A stretch of DNA of 33,837 bases from Candidatus Avirikenella pullistercoris. GTDB lineage: Bacteria; Bacteroidota; Bacteroidia; Bacteroidales; Rikenellaceae. Below are positions 17,188 to 25,708 of this stretch, piece after piece (positions within the stretch are counted from its first letter, which is position 1; every line of letters starts with the position of its first letter). Location: the NCBI GenBank assembly GCA_018710935.1, contig DVIX01000067.1, positions 1 to 33,837 on the forward strand, read 5' to 3'. Below the pieces are notes generated by a model. It had not been told where the DNA came from and made no database searches. It saw only the letters and a program-made list of their open reading frames with translations. The translations under genes and the position numbers were made by a program.

Positions 17188-19017
17188 TTATTCAATCAAT
17201 CGAATTGCGCCTTTATCGGCAGAAGAAACCATTTTGGCGTATGCTTTCAAGGCTTTGGAGATATTCCGGTTCCGGTTTTTCGGAACGAATCCCTCTTTTC
17301 CGAGAGCCTCCTGCGCCTTTCTCCGTCCGGCAAGGACAGCTTCGCTAAGGTCTATATGAATGGTACGCTTCGGAATGTCGATAATAATCTTGTCGCCGTT
17401 CTCTATCAAGGCGATATTGCCGCCTGCCGCCGCTTCGGGAGAGGCATGTCCGACGGATAGTCCCGAAGTGCCGCCGGAGAAACGCCCGTCGGTAATCAAC
17501 GCACAGGCTTTATCCAGCTTCATCGTCTTCAGGTAAGAGGTGGGATAGAGCATCTCCTGCATGCCCGGCCCACCTTTGGGTCCTTCATAGCGGATAACCA
17601 CCACATCGCCCGCTTCTACCGCACCGCCCAAAATACCTTCGCAAGCCTCCTCCTGCGAATCGAACACCTTGGCCGTTCCTTCGAAACGGAGAATCGACTC
17701 ATCCACTCCCGCCGTCTTTACGATACAGCCGTCTTCCGCCAAGTTGCCGTATAATACCGCCAATCCCCCGTCTTTGGAATAGGCATGTTCCACATCGCGG
17801 ATGCAACCGCCCTGCCGGTCGTCGTCCAACGTACGGTAATAGCTGTCCTGCGAGCCTAACTCAAGGTTCGTGTGTCCGCACGGAGCCGAGAGGTAACGGC
17901 CTATCGCATCCGTATTCGGCTCCTCGCCCCGGATATCATTGGCACGAATCGCATCCGCCAGCGTAGGATAATCCACCCGACCGACCTGTCCGTCGATCAA
18001 CCCGGCACGATATAACTCGTTCAGAATAGCCATAACGCCTCCCGCCCGATTCACATCTTGTATATGGTAATGATAGGAAGGAGCTACCTTGCATAACACC
18101 GGTATCTTACGCGACAGGGCGTCTATGTCCCTCATGGAGAAGTCCACCCCTGCCTCGGCAGCTACCGCCAACAGGTGCAGCACCGTATTGGTAGAACCGC
18201 CCATGGCGATATCCAACGCCATAGCGTTCATAAACGCCGCACGGGTAGCGATGGAACGAGGCAACACCTTATCGTTGCCGTTATAATAATAGTCGTACGT
18301 ATTTTTCACAATCAACCTCGCAGCCTGCCGGAACAACCGTTTCCGATTTTTGTGGGTAGCCACGATCGTACCGTTTCCGGGAAGCGACAATCCCAATGCT
18401 TCGGTCAGGCAGTTCATGGAATTGGCGGTAAACATGCCGGAACAAGAACCGCACGTGGGGCACGCCCGGTGTTCTATCTCACGCAGCCGTTCGTCGGAAA
18501 CGCTTTTATCCGCTCCCTTCACCATGGCATATATCAGGTCGATATCTTCGCCGTTCAGGCTGCCGGCTTCCATAGGTCCTCCCGAAACGAAGACCGTCGG
18601 GATATTCAGGCGCATCGCCGCCATCAGCATACCCGGAGTAATCTTATCGCAGTTGGAGATGCAAATCATCCCGTCCACCTTATGCGCATTGCACATATAT
18701 TCCACGCTGTCGGCAATCAGGTCGCGCGAAGGCAACGAATAGAGCATCCCGTCATGCCCCATGGCAATCCCGTCGTCGATAGCGATCGTATCGAACTCCG
18801 CTGCGAAACATCCCCCTTCCTCTTCAATCCACTGTTTCACCTTCTGCCCTATCTTATGCAAATGGGCATGTCCCGGAACGAATTGGGTAAACGAATTCAC
18901 CACGGCAATCACCGGTTTGCCCACCTGCTCTTCACGCATGCCGTTGGCACGCCACAAACTACGGGCCCCCGACATCCTACGCCCTTCCGTCGTTACACTG
19001 CTTCTCAATTTCTTCAT
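17188..19017 (-). CDS. ilvD: Dihydroxy-acid dehydratase
   Basis: Iron-sulfur dehydratase acting after IlvC to form 2-oxoisovalerate and 3-methyl-2-oxopentanoate. 609 residues, full length. Cluster cysteines are C123 in '[12 protein letters not shown]' and C192 in '[19 protein letters not shown]', and the N-terminal motif reads '[10 protein letters not shown]' instead of the P-C-N form, which in characterised proteins goes with an oxygen-sensitive 4Fe-4S enzyme. Mg2+ ligands are expected in 'DDGIAMGH'. First gene of ilvD-ilvB-ilvN-ilvC and divergent from nadC across a 420-base AT-rich region. No leu genes are present in the window. Confidence 0.97.
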   Translation of the reverse strand: MKKLRSSVTTEGRRMSGARSLWRANGMREEQVGKPVIAVVNSFTQFVPGHAHLHKIGQKVKQWIEEEGGCFAAEFDTIAIDDGIAMGHDGMLYSLPSRDLIADSVEYMCNAHKVDGMICISNCDKITPGMLMAAMRLNIPTVFVSGGPMEAGSLNGEDIDLIYAMVKGADKSVSDERLREIEHRACPTCGSCSGMFTANSMNCLTEALGLSLPGNGTIVATHKNRKRLFRQAARLIVKNTYDYYYNGNDKVLPRSIATRAAFMNAMALDIAMGGSTNTVLHLLAVAAEAGVDFSMRDIDALSRKIPVLCKVAPSYHYHIQDVNRAGGVMAILNELYRAGLIDGQVGRVDYPTLADAIRANDIRGEEPNTDAIGRYLSAPCGHTNLELGSQDSYYRTLDDDRQGGCIRDVEHAYSKDGGLAVLYGNLAEDGCIVKTAGVDESILRFEGTAKVFDSQEEACEGILGGAVEAGDVVVIRYEGPKGGPGMQEMLYPTSYLKTMKLDKACALITDGRFSGGTSGLSVGHASPEAAAGGNIALIENGDKIIIDIPKRTIHIDLSEAVLAGRRKAQEALGKEGFVPKNRNRNISKALKAYAKMVSSADKGAIRLIE

Positions 19018-19332
19018 CGTTTCACCTCATTTGCTCCACTCCCTGAAAGCGGAATATTTTTAAATTCTATTTTTTCACCGCAAACAACATTTTTTAACAT
19101 CGTTTCGGATTTTTTTCTTTTTATGTCATACAAAAGAACGGATTTCAATAAAAAACCGCTTTTCACCTAACTACATACGAACGATACCCAACAAAATTTT
19201 TACAACACAACTTTTTATATACCATATAAATACAATAAAAATACACTTCATGCCCAACGTGAAAAATTTAATTGCATATTTTATAAAGTTATAAAATTTT
19301 CAATAAAAAAGTAACGATCCGACAGGCGAACG
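19018..19332. other. AT-rich regulatory region between ilvD and nadC
   Basis: About 315 bases with long A and T runs and no supported gene. The ilvD promoter must lie here, but no clean TTTG/TAnnTTTG pair was found on the minus strand; the best -7-like box is TAACTTTA (minus strand) near 19285-19292, with no good -33. An imperfect hairpin with a 2-base bulge (around 19131-19168) is the only structure near ilvD. No leader peptide rich in I, L or V codons and no recognisable riboswitch was seen. Confidence 0.5.
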
Positions 19333-19364
19333 TTTCCTTTTTCCCCTTTTTCAAAGTATCTTTG
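19333..19364 (+). promoter_or_regulatory. nadC promoter
   Basis: TTTC at 19333-19336, 20 bases, then TATCTTTG at 19357-19364. The -7 box is a full consensus match and the -33 box differs at one base. Transcription would start near 19371, leaving a leader of about 70 bases. Confidence 0.65.
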
Positions 19365-19439
19365 CAGAAGCCTCGTACGGCTGCCCTTTTTCAGAAAAGG
19401 CAGGCTATCCGGGCAACAAAACCCAAATATCTTATAATT

Positions 19440-20300
19440 ATGCAAGCAGAATATATTCCGTTCGTGGACGAACTTATCGAATTATGTATAAAGGAGGATA
19501 TCGGCGACGGCGACCACTCCTCCCTCTCATGTATTCCCGCAGGAGAAAAGGGACACATGAAACTATTGGTCAAACAAAAAGGCATCTTAGCCGGCATGGA
19601 GGTTGCGGAACGGGTATTCCGGCGCCTCGACCCCGAAGTGAAATTCACTCCCGTACTGCACGACGGCGACCGTATCGAACCGGGCGACATCGCTTTTTAT
19701 ATCGAGGGGAAAATGATTACCTTGCTGCAATCGGAACGTATCATTCTGAACATTATGCAGCGCATGAGCGGGGTGGCTACACAAACCGCCGTATATGCCG
19801 ACCGACTGAAAAAGTATAAAACCAAAGTGCTCGACACCCGGAAAACCACGCCCGGCATGCGCGTACTGGATAAAATAGCCGTTAAGACGGGCGGAGGAGA
19901 AAACCACCGCATGGGGCTTTTCGACATGGTTATTCTGAAAGACAACCATATAGATTTCGCCGGAGGCATCACCAATGCCTTGCAGAAATGCAAAGCCTAT
20001 CTGAAAGAGAAAGGCAAAAACCTGAAAATAGAGGTAGAGGTACGCTCCTTAGCCGACATAGAAGAGGTGTTCCGGGCAGGAGGCGCCGACCGTATCATGC
20101 TCGACAACTTCACTCCCGAAATGACGCGCAAAGCGGTAGAGCTGATCGGCGGGCGTTGTGAAATAGAGTCCTCGGGAGGCATCACCTTGGAGAACCTCAC
20201 CGACTACGCCGAATGCGGAGTGGATTTTATCTCCGTAGGTGCCCTTACCCACCAGATAAAGAGCCTGGACTTAAGCCTCAAAGCGGTGGAAAACGCATAA
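19440..20300 (+). CDS. nadC: Nicotinate-nucleotide diphosphorylase (carboxylating)
   Basis: Quinolinate phosphoribosyltransferase: makes nicotinate mononucleotide from quinolinate and PRPP in de novo NAD synthesis. From the ATG at 19440 it has 286 residues, the usual length; an upstream in-frame TTG lies within the promoter and is not credible. Motifs seen: 'LDTRKTTPGMRVLDKIAV', 'TGGGENHRMGLFDMVILKDNH' (quinolinate and phosphate contacts), 'IEVEVRSLADIEEV' and the C-terminal 'IESSGGITLENLTDYAECGVDFISVGALT', which ends the PRPP site. The dipeptidyl peptidase gene follows after 26 bases. Confidence 0.97.
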   Translation: MQAEYIPFVDELIELCIKEDIGDGDHSSLSCIPAGEKGHMKLLVKQKGILAGMEVAERVFRRLDPEVKFTPVLHDGDRIEPGDIAFYIEGKMITLLQSERIILNIMQRMSGVATQTAVYADRLKKYKTKVLDTRKTTPGMRVLDKIAVKTGGGENHRMGLFDMVILKDNHIDFAGGITNALQKCKAYLKEKGKNLKIEVEVRSLADIEEVFRAGGADRIMLDNFTPEMTRKAVELIGGRCEIESSGGITLENLTDYAECGVDFISVGALTHQIKSLDLSLKAVENA

Positions 20301-20326
20301 CCGAGTCTTCAACAAATCATAATGCC

Positions 20327-22492
20327 ATGCAGAAATACCTATTGCTTGCCGTTGCACTATTGACAACGGCCGTAACTTTCGCCCAAAAGAAGTTTACCTA
20401 TAATGACCTGAGCGACGGGCTGTTCGCATCGAAAACCGTACGCGGAGTACGTTCCATGAACGACGGCATCCACTACACCACACAGGAGGGGAGCGCTATC
20501 GTGAAGTACAGCTACGAAACCGGAGAAGCGGTAGATACTATCGTAAATACGAAAAACACGACGCCCGCCCTGAACTTTTCCGATTATGAGTTCAGCAGCG
20601 ACGAACGGAAAATATTGCTGACCGTCGACCCGCAAGCCATATACCGCCACTCTTTCACGGCAGATTATTGGATATACGACATTGCGGGAAACTCCCTGAA
20701 AAAGCTTTCCGACAATGGCCGGCAGCAGGTGGCGCAGCTCTCTCCCGACGGGCAGAAAGCGGCTTTCGTGCGTGACAATAACCTTTTCTGGGTAGATCTG
20801 AACAGCGGCAAGGAGGTGCAGGTCACCACCGACGGCAAACGCAACGAGATATTGAACGGTATTCCCGATTGGGTTTACGAAGAGGAGTACAGCTTCTCGC
20901 GCGCTTACGAATGGTCGCCCCAATCGGATTATATCGCCTATTACCGGACCGATGAGACGAACGTAAAGGAGTATAACATGAACTTTTTCGAAGACTCCCT
21001 CTATCCTACGGTATATAAATTCAAATACCCGAAAGCAGGCGAAGAAAATTCCACCGTCACCATACATGTTTACAACCTTGCAAACGGTTCCACACGACAG
21101 ATGGAAACGCAAACGGGCGGGGAACATTATATCCCGCGCATCGTCTGGACAGCCAATCCCGGCAAATTAGCCGTATTCCGCATCAACCGCGAACAGAACC
21201 ATTTCGAATTGCTCTACGCCGATGCCAAAAGCGGCGAAGCGCAGGTGATATACAACGAAGCGAATCCCCGTTATGTGGAACGCATCGATTACGAAACCGT
21301 GACCTTCTTACCCGACGGCGACCGTTTCATCATCAAAAGCGAAAAGAACGGATATATGCACCTTTATCTGTACAGCATCCGCAAAGGGGCGCTGAACCGC
21401 ATCACCGACGGCGCGTGGGAGGTCGTTTCGCTGTTAGGCGTGGACGACAAAGCCGGGAAACTGTATTACACCTCTACCGAGACCTCGCCGCTGAAACGCA
21501 ACCTCTACTCTATCCGCCTGAACGGCAAGGATAAGAAACGCATCACGACAGGCGAGGGGACCTATACGATCAATTTCAGCAAAGGATTCAAATATTTCAT
21601 CAGTTATTTTTCCAATATCTCTACGCCCAATACCGTAACGTTGCACACTGCCGACGGCAAAGCGGTACGTGTCCTCGAGGACAATGCCACCCTGAAAGCG
21701 CGCATCGCCGAATACGGATTGCCGCAAAAAGAGTTTTTCACCTTTACCACTTCCGAAGGGGTATCGCTCTATGGCTGGATGATAAAACCGCCCCATTTCG
21801 ACAATACGAAAAAATACCCCTTGTTGATGACGCAGTACAGCGGCCCCGGCTCGCAACGCGTTTCCGACAGTTGGAAGACCGATTGGGAAGACGCTTTGGC
21901 GCAGGAAGGTTTCGTGATTGCCTGCGTGGACGGACGCGGTACGGGATTCCGAGGCGAGGAGTTCAAAAAATGTACTTACAAAGACCTCGGCAACCTCGAA
22001 GTGAAAGACCAGATAGAGGCGGCGAAATACCTCGGCTCGCTGCAATTCATCGACCCGGAACGCATCGCTATCTACGGCTGGAGCTATGGCGGTTTCATGG
22101 CGCTCAACTGCATTCTGAAAGGGAACGATGTGTTCCATGCCGCCGTATCGGTAGCTCCTGTCACTTCATGGAGGTTTTACGACACGATATACACCGAACT
22201 TTATAACGGAAATCCCAACGATAATCCCGAAGGGTACGACAACAACTCTCCGATCAATTATGCAGAGTTGTTGAAGGGGAAATTATTCCTCGCCCACGGC
22301 ACAGGAGACGATAACGTACATATCCAAAATACTTACCGGATGGTCAAAGCCCTCAACGAAGCGGACAAGGAATACGAGCTGCACATCTATCCCGACCGCA
22401 ATCATAGCATGGGCCCCGACAGGAAACACCTGATAAATGCGGCTATCGAATTTCTGATTCGGACCATCGGAGATAACGGCGGAAACGAATAA
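20327..22492 (+). CDS. Dipeptidyl peptidase IV, S9B serine peptidase
   Basis: Secreted, probably periplasmic exopeptidase that removes X-Pro or X-Ala dipeptides. The 721-residue protein begins with a signal peptide (MQKYLLLAVALLTTAVTFA before Q). A DPP4-type beta-propeller fills roughly 40-480, including the double-glutamate substrate motif in 'DWVYEEEYSFSRAYEWSP'. The alpha/beta-hydrolase domain follows, with catalytic S586 in 'GWSYGGFM', D662 in 'GTGDDNVH' and H693 in 'DRNHSMG'. The start at 20327 was chosen because the longer frame overlaps nadC and hides the signal peptide. It lies 26 bases after nadC, likely in the same transcript, although the functions are unrelated. Confidence 0.95.
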   Translation: MQKYLLLAVALLTTAVTFAQKKFTYNDLSDGLFASKTVRGVRSMNDGIHYTTQEGSAIVKYSYETGEAVDTIVNTKNTTPALNFSDYEFSSDERKILLTVDPQAIYRHSFTADYWIYDIAGNSLKKLSDNGRQQVAQLSPDGQKAAFVRDNNLFWVDLNSGKEVQVTTDGKRNEILNGIPDWVYEEEYSFSRAYEWSPQSDYIAYYRTDETNVKEYNMNFFEDSLYPTVYKFKYPKAGEENSTVTIHVYNLANGSTRQMETQTGGEHYIPRIVWTANPGKLAVFRINREQNHFELLYADAKSGEAQVIYNEANPRYVERIDYETVTFLPDGDRFIIKSEKNGYMHLYLYSIRKGALNRITDGAWEVVSLLGVDDKAGKLYYTSTETSPLKRNLYSIRLNGKDKKRITTGEGTYTINFSKGFKYFISYFSNISTPNTVTLHTADGKAVRVLEDNATLKARIAEYGLPQKEFFTFTTSEGVSLYGWMIKPPHFDNTKKYPLLMTQYSGPGSQRVSDSWKTDWEDALAQEGFVIACVDGRGTGFRGEEFKKCTYKDLGNLEVKDQIEAAKYLGSLQFIDPERIAIYGWSYGGFMALNCILKGNDVFHAAVSVAPVTSWRFYDTIYTELYNGNPNDNPEGYDNNSPINYAELLKGKLFLAHGTGDDNVHIQNTYRMVKALNEADKEYELHIYPDRNHSMGPDRKHLINAAIEFLIRTIGDNGGNE

Positions 22493-22514
22493 AACCGTCT
22501 GCCGATATTCATAA

Positions 22515-22562
22515 ACAATCCCCGGAAACCGAAGAATTGCTTTTCCTCTTTCCGGGGATTGT
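22515..22562. terminator. Inverted repeat between converging genes, probable terminator
   Basis: Perfect 14-bp arms (22515-22528 with 22549-22562) with a 20-base loop lie between the stop codons of the dipeptidyl peptidase and the DUF5106 protein. Neither side carries a strong T run, so termination in either direction is inferred from position and stem strength. Confidence 0.6.
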
Positions 22563-22615
22563 CATATATAGCGTTTTATCGGATTTTTCGCTTCCATACC
22601 GAACAGCGGTTATGG

Positions 22616-23548
22616 TTACCGGCTGTAAAGATAGGCTTCGATCTGCTCTACCGGAGCATCTTTCAACAACACTTTCTTCTGCCCGTCCAACAGATAGAGG
22701 TTCGGAATAGCTGGCAAGTCATACAATTCCTTTTCCGTAACCGTCTGCCCGGCATCATAACCCACCGTCCATTTTTCAGGCATTTCAGGCAGATGCTCCC
22801 GCCATAAATCCAAGTCCTTATCCGGATAGACCGCCAGCACCGCCAGGCGCCCCGAAGCAATCAACGGAGCAAACACCTCCGAAACTTTTATATACTCCTC
22901 TACCCGCCGACAATCGGCACAGCCGGGATTATAGAACATCAACAATACATATTCGCCTTTCATCTGCGACAACCGCCCTTTCCGTCCCGAAGCCGTCACG
23001 TATCCAAAGTCGGCGGCAACCATACCCGGCCGATTTTTCAATGCCGCTTCCAGCCGGGCACGGGGACGTATCTTATATATCGTATCTACACTCTGAGAAG
23101 CAAGCACAGCTTCCAGCACCGGGATATAAAGCTCCTCGCTTCGGAACGGGGAGTTAGGGTCGGCGAAATAATGTTCGGCAATGCCGGCAAGGTGCAACAA
23201 CATCGCCGGGTGGTTCTCCGCCTTCCGTACCGGCTCGCCCGAATATTGCACCGCCCGGGACAGAGGCATATTGCCGAGTATATATACCCAGCCGGAAAAA
23301 GCCTGCTCCAATGACGCCGTATCGGCAATCCACGTCGTATCGGCAAAATCGAACGCATCCCAATAATGCGCTGCCATATAACTTATCTTCTCGCTATCGG
23401 GAAGCATTACCGGCGGTTGCGGTATTTCCAGCCTATGAGACTGTTGCAAATCCGCACCGGAATTCTTCTCTTTGGGGGCATTCCCATTGCAGGACAACAA
23501 TAAGACCGTCATCCCGCACAAAACTTTCATTACTTTCCTCTGTTTCAT
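22616..23548 (-). CDS. DUF5106-type lipoprotein with thioredoxin fold
   Basis: From the methionine at 23548 the protein has 310 residues and starts with a lipoprotein signal (basic MKQRK, hydrophobic stretch, lipobox L-L-L-S-C20), so it should be anchored on the periplasmic side of a membrane. Residues of about 45-180 resemble the helical DUF5106 region common before thioredoxin domains in Bacteroidetes. The C-terminal half is thioredoxin/TlpA-like: 'EYVLLMFYNPGCADCRRVEEY' with a C-x-x-C redox pair, and the cis-proline region 'DLPAIPNLYLLD'. Likely a periplasmic thiol oxidoreductase; partner proteins unknown. Start could also be 23530. Confidence 0.8.
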   Translation of the reverse strand: MKQRKVMKVLCGMTVLLLSCNGNAPKEKNSGADLQQSHRLEIPQPPVMLPDSEKISYMAAHYWDAFDFADTTWIADTASLEQAFSGWVYILGNMPLSRAVQYSGEPVRKAENHPAMLLHLAGIAEHYFADPNSPFRSEELYIPVLEAVLASQSVDTIYKIRPRARLEAALKNRPGMVAADFGYVTASGRKGRLSQMKGEYVLLMFYNPGCADCRRVEEYIKVSEVFAPLIASGRLAVLAVYPDKDLDLWREHLPEMPEKWTVGYDAGQTVTEKELYDLPAIPNLYLLDGQKKVLLKDAPVEQIEAYLYSR

Positions 23549-23677
23549 AAACCGGAATCTTTTAACGTACGAATACGAATTGAATTTATTTTTCAGATTT
23601 CGACAAAACGCTCCGTTCACCCGAACTGCAATACCCTCAAAACCCGTTAATCCCGAACTTCGCCTTCTGCCGAATTA

Positions 23678-23685
23678 CAAATATA
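23678..23685 (-). promoter_or_regulatory. Possible -7 box for the DUF5106 lipoprotein gene
   Basis: TATATTTG on the minus strand matches the -7 consensus, about 130 bases upstream of the start. No -33 TTTG is present at the right distance, so this is a weak call. Confidence 0.35.
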
Positions 23686-23690
23686 AATAA

Positions 23691-24240
23691 TACCGGCCGA
23701 TTATTTCCGCTTATGCGTGGAAACATGCAAAACCAGACTCAGATGTTATCCCGCTTAGTTTCGTAAAATGAAATACGAATTATTCAATTATAACCGAATC
23801 AAGCATACGGTTAATTGAGTAAAAGCACACGTTTTTAAGCCATAAAATGTAATCTATTTAAACCATATGCACAATATTATAAATTTCTCAATTCTATAAA
23901 ATTTCGCTAAATTTTACAATTAGAGGCATTTTCTACTCTATGGCTGTTAAGTTAAAATATATAAAAACGGAAAAACCACTAATATAATTTACACTTTCTC
24001 CAATAACTCCTTTTCAGAAAAACCGTTTTTTTTACCGTTTCGGACAGTATCGGCTCTACTAAAAAATGCCGCTGCAAAACAGGTTTACGGTTTTCCGTAA
24101 CCGCCTGCCCGGAATTACAATCTACTGTTCATTTTTCAAATATTTAGTACAATGAATGTACTTATCTTTTATTTTCACTTTGCCGTAATCGGGCGTAAAA
24201 TATTATCGTTATTGAAAACAACGATTATTTATTTTCATCT
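23691..24240. other. AT-rich stretch without a gene, on the 3' side of ssrA
   Basis: About 550 bases with no credible open frame and no recognised RNA gene. Small structures only: an imperfect hairpin around 24078-24106, and a 6-bp inverted repeat at 24146-24162. No integrase, transposase or duplicate of the ssrA 3' end was found here. Confidence 0.55.
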
Positions 24241-24243
24241 CTT

Positions 24244-24284
24244 AAAATCAGAAGCGGGACTTTGCAAATGCAAAATCCCGCTTC
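24244..24284 (-). terminator. ssrA terminator
   Basis: A 9-bp stem (24251-24259 with 24276-24284) is extended inward by further pairing of 24261-24266 with 24269-24274 across one mismatch. On the minus strand it lies about 20 bases past the tmRNA 3' end and is followed by TTTT. The long, GC-rich base makes it a credible intrinsic terminator. Confidence 0.7.
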
Positions 24285-24305
24285 CGGTTTTCAATAGGAT
24301 TCTTG

Positions 24306-24704
24306 TGGAGCTGGAGAGAATCGAACTCTCGTCCAAACAGGGAACCCGGCAGCTTTCTACATGCTTAGTTTCCGTTTGATTGTCGGAAGCAGCTAAGGCC
24401 GGAAACAGGCCAGCGCCACCTCTTAGCCCGTAAAATTTCACCGATGGTTACAGGCATCGCACCGGCTATCCTTTTAAGATGATACCCTATACGCCGACAG
24501 CCAAAAGGCAAGGCCGCCCGCAGGATACTCGTCCGACAACTTCCTTGAGCCGTCGAATTAAGCCGTTTTACTCTGTAAAACTACGCAGCGAGCTGATAGC
24601 TATTATTGCCATTTATAATTCGAGTGTTCCGATTTAAGAGCCCACACACAACGCTCTGCATGCTTACTACAAGACTCTGCCCGCTGTCAAAACCAGTCAG
24701 CCCC
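24306..24704 (-). ncRNA. ssrA: Transfer-messenger RNA (tmRNA)
   Basis: Ribosome-rescue RNA that acts as alanyl-tRNA and mRNA to free stalled ribosomes and tag the unfinished protein. The 5' end reads GGGGCTG and pairs with CAGCTCC at the 3' end (one G-U), forming the acceptor stem. The T arm near the 3' end has the form GAGAG-TTCGATT-CTCTC, and the 5' part contains the conserved 'GACTGGTTTTGACAG'. CCA is not encoded after the discriminator A, as in many Bacteroidetes. About 399 bases. The tag frame lies at 24581-24610. It has a consensus promoter and a terminator of its own. Confidence 0.95.
24581..24610 (-). other. tmRNA proteolysis-tag reading frame
   Basis: Starting from the resume codon GGC the frame reads G-N-N-S-Y-Q-L-A-A then TAG. 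The resume codon is preceded by the typical TAAAT. The C-terminal L-A-A is the signal read by ClpXP in other bacteria. The Q ahead of L-A-A replaces the A found in the commoner A-L-A-A ending. Confidence 0.85.
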
Positions 24705-24736
24705 TTGTTCAGCTTTATGCAATAATAACTTTTCCG

Positions 24737-24768
24737 CAAAGATAATCATTTTCTATAATAACGGCAAA
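24737..24768 (-). promoter_or_regulatory. ssrA promoter
   Basis: On the minus strand TTTG (complement of 24765-24768), exactly 20 bases, then TATCTTTG (complement of 24737-24744). It is the best Bacteroidetes-type promoter in the window. Transcription would start near 24730, so about 26 bases must be trimmed, presumably by RNase P, to give the mature 5' end at 24704. Confidence 0.8.
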
Positions 24769-24816
24769 AACAGCTATTCCGTATAAATCCCGGAAACAAA
24801 ACAACGAACGCATATC

Positions 24817-24834
24817 TTCTGAATAAATTCAGAA
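24817..24834 (-). terminator. Weak hairpin after the five-gene accessory run
   Basis: An 8-bp inverted repeat with a 2-base centre lies 16 bases past the stop of the DA1-like gene. No T run follows on the minus strand, so it may not terminate. It precedes the ssrA promoter and could separate the two transcripts. Confidence 0.3.
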
Positions 24835-24849
24835 TTATTTCAAAATAAC

Positions 24850-25590
24850 TTACAACTTTCTATTTTTTGCCATTCGAAGCAACTCTTCCCACCCGTACTT
24901 TTCAAATAACGAATGAACATACCGAAAACCATCGCCATATACGGGATCAGGATTTTCCTGCAATAATTTCATAAAATAAGGTGCCTTTACAGAACTTATC
25001 GTAGTAAAAGCTAACCAAGCCCCTAAATTACACAACCCTTCCGACTGAGGAGGAGCAAGTTTTATCTGATTCTCATTCTGCCATACATGCATAATCTCAT
25101 GAGCCAAAGTTCCGGCAAACTCTATCTTTATAAGATAATCGAGAATATAAATATGGTGCAACATCTTAGGTTTCATCCCGAATAATTTCCCTCCGAACGA
25201 TGTTACTCTCCTGGTCCTGGTTACCCCTTTATTTTTTATGGATAACGGATGACCACGCAGTTCAGAAATTTCTCTCGCACTCATTATATCTATCGGAACA
25301 CTATCCAAATGGCGATCCTGAAACCGGACCCCCTCATCTATCAGACGGCTAAGAACCAGCTTTTTTATCTTCGCCACCTGGTCAGGCCGACTAATCACCT
25401 GCTGGACACAAGAATTACAAAGATGTCTTCCGTCCGACAACTGCATCTGCTCGCTCTTCAAAGTCAATGCACCGCAGGAAGAGCACATTTGTACCTCTCC
25501 CGTTTCATAATGGCCGGCACATACATGATTTTCCCAGTAATCCGTATAATACGGCCCGACTATATTTTTTTGACAAATAACACACTTCAT
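24850..25590 (-). CDS. LIM-like zinc-finger protein with DA1-type metallopeptidase domain
   Basis: 246 residues from the ATG at 25590, chosen over the ATG at 25614 because GGGAG lies 7 bases upstream and the chain then opens directly with the first finger. Residues 3-61 hold a double zinc finger (C3-x2-C6, C24-x2-H27; C36-x2-C39, C58-x2-C61) similar to a LIM domain but with a longer linker between the halves. The C-terminal domain has H164-E-I-M-H168 with a downstream glutamate E184 in 'SEGLCNLGAW', and the later 'DPVYGDGFRYV...KYG'. Both match the plant DA1 family, ubiquitin-activated peptidases that also follow a LIM domain. So a zinc protease (gluzincin type) is predicted. Last gene of the accessory run, 118 bases after the membrane GTPase gene; a role as effector is inference. 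Confidence 0.78.
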   Translation of the reverse strand: MKCVICQKNIVGPYYTDYWENHVCAGHYETGEVQMCSSCGALTLKSEQMQLSDGRHLCNSCVQQVISRPDQVAKIKKLVLSRLIDEGVRFQDRHLDSVPIDIMSAREISELRGHPLSIKNKGVTRTRRVTSFGGKLFGMKPKMLHHIYILDYLIKIEFAGTLAHEIMHVWQNENQIKLAPPQSEGLCNLGAWLAFTTISSVKAPYFMKLLQENPDPVYGDGFRYVHSLFEKYGWEELLRMAKNRKL

Positions 25591-25708
25591 ATATCCACTC
25601 CCTTTATTCCGCATTTAAAAATTCAGCCCCCACCTTGTCCATAAATTTACCGTTCCCCCGCCATATCCGCTCCTCTCCCGAAACAGAGCCTCATTTATAA
25701 GTTACCGT

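Noticed and set aside
20213-20326. N-terminal extension of the dipeptidyl peptidase
   Set aside because: It overlaps nadC and precedes a clear signal peptide starting at 20327.
23691-24240. Possible CRISPR array or integration remnant in the AT-rich gap
   Set aside because: No regularly spaced repeats, integrase or duplicate of the ssrA end is visible.
24306-24340. Possible separate tRNA, from the T-arm-like GTTCGATTC
   Set aside because: It is the tRNA-like 3' end of tmRNA; the matching acceptor strand lies 390 bases away at the ssrA 5' end.
24152-24379. Plus-strand 75-residue frame near ssrA
   Set aside because: It overlaps the tmRNA terminator and 3' end, which explain this sequence.
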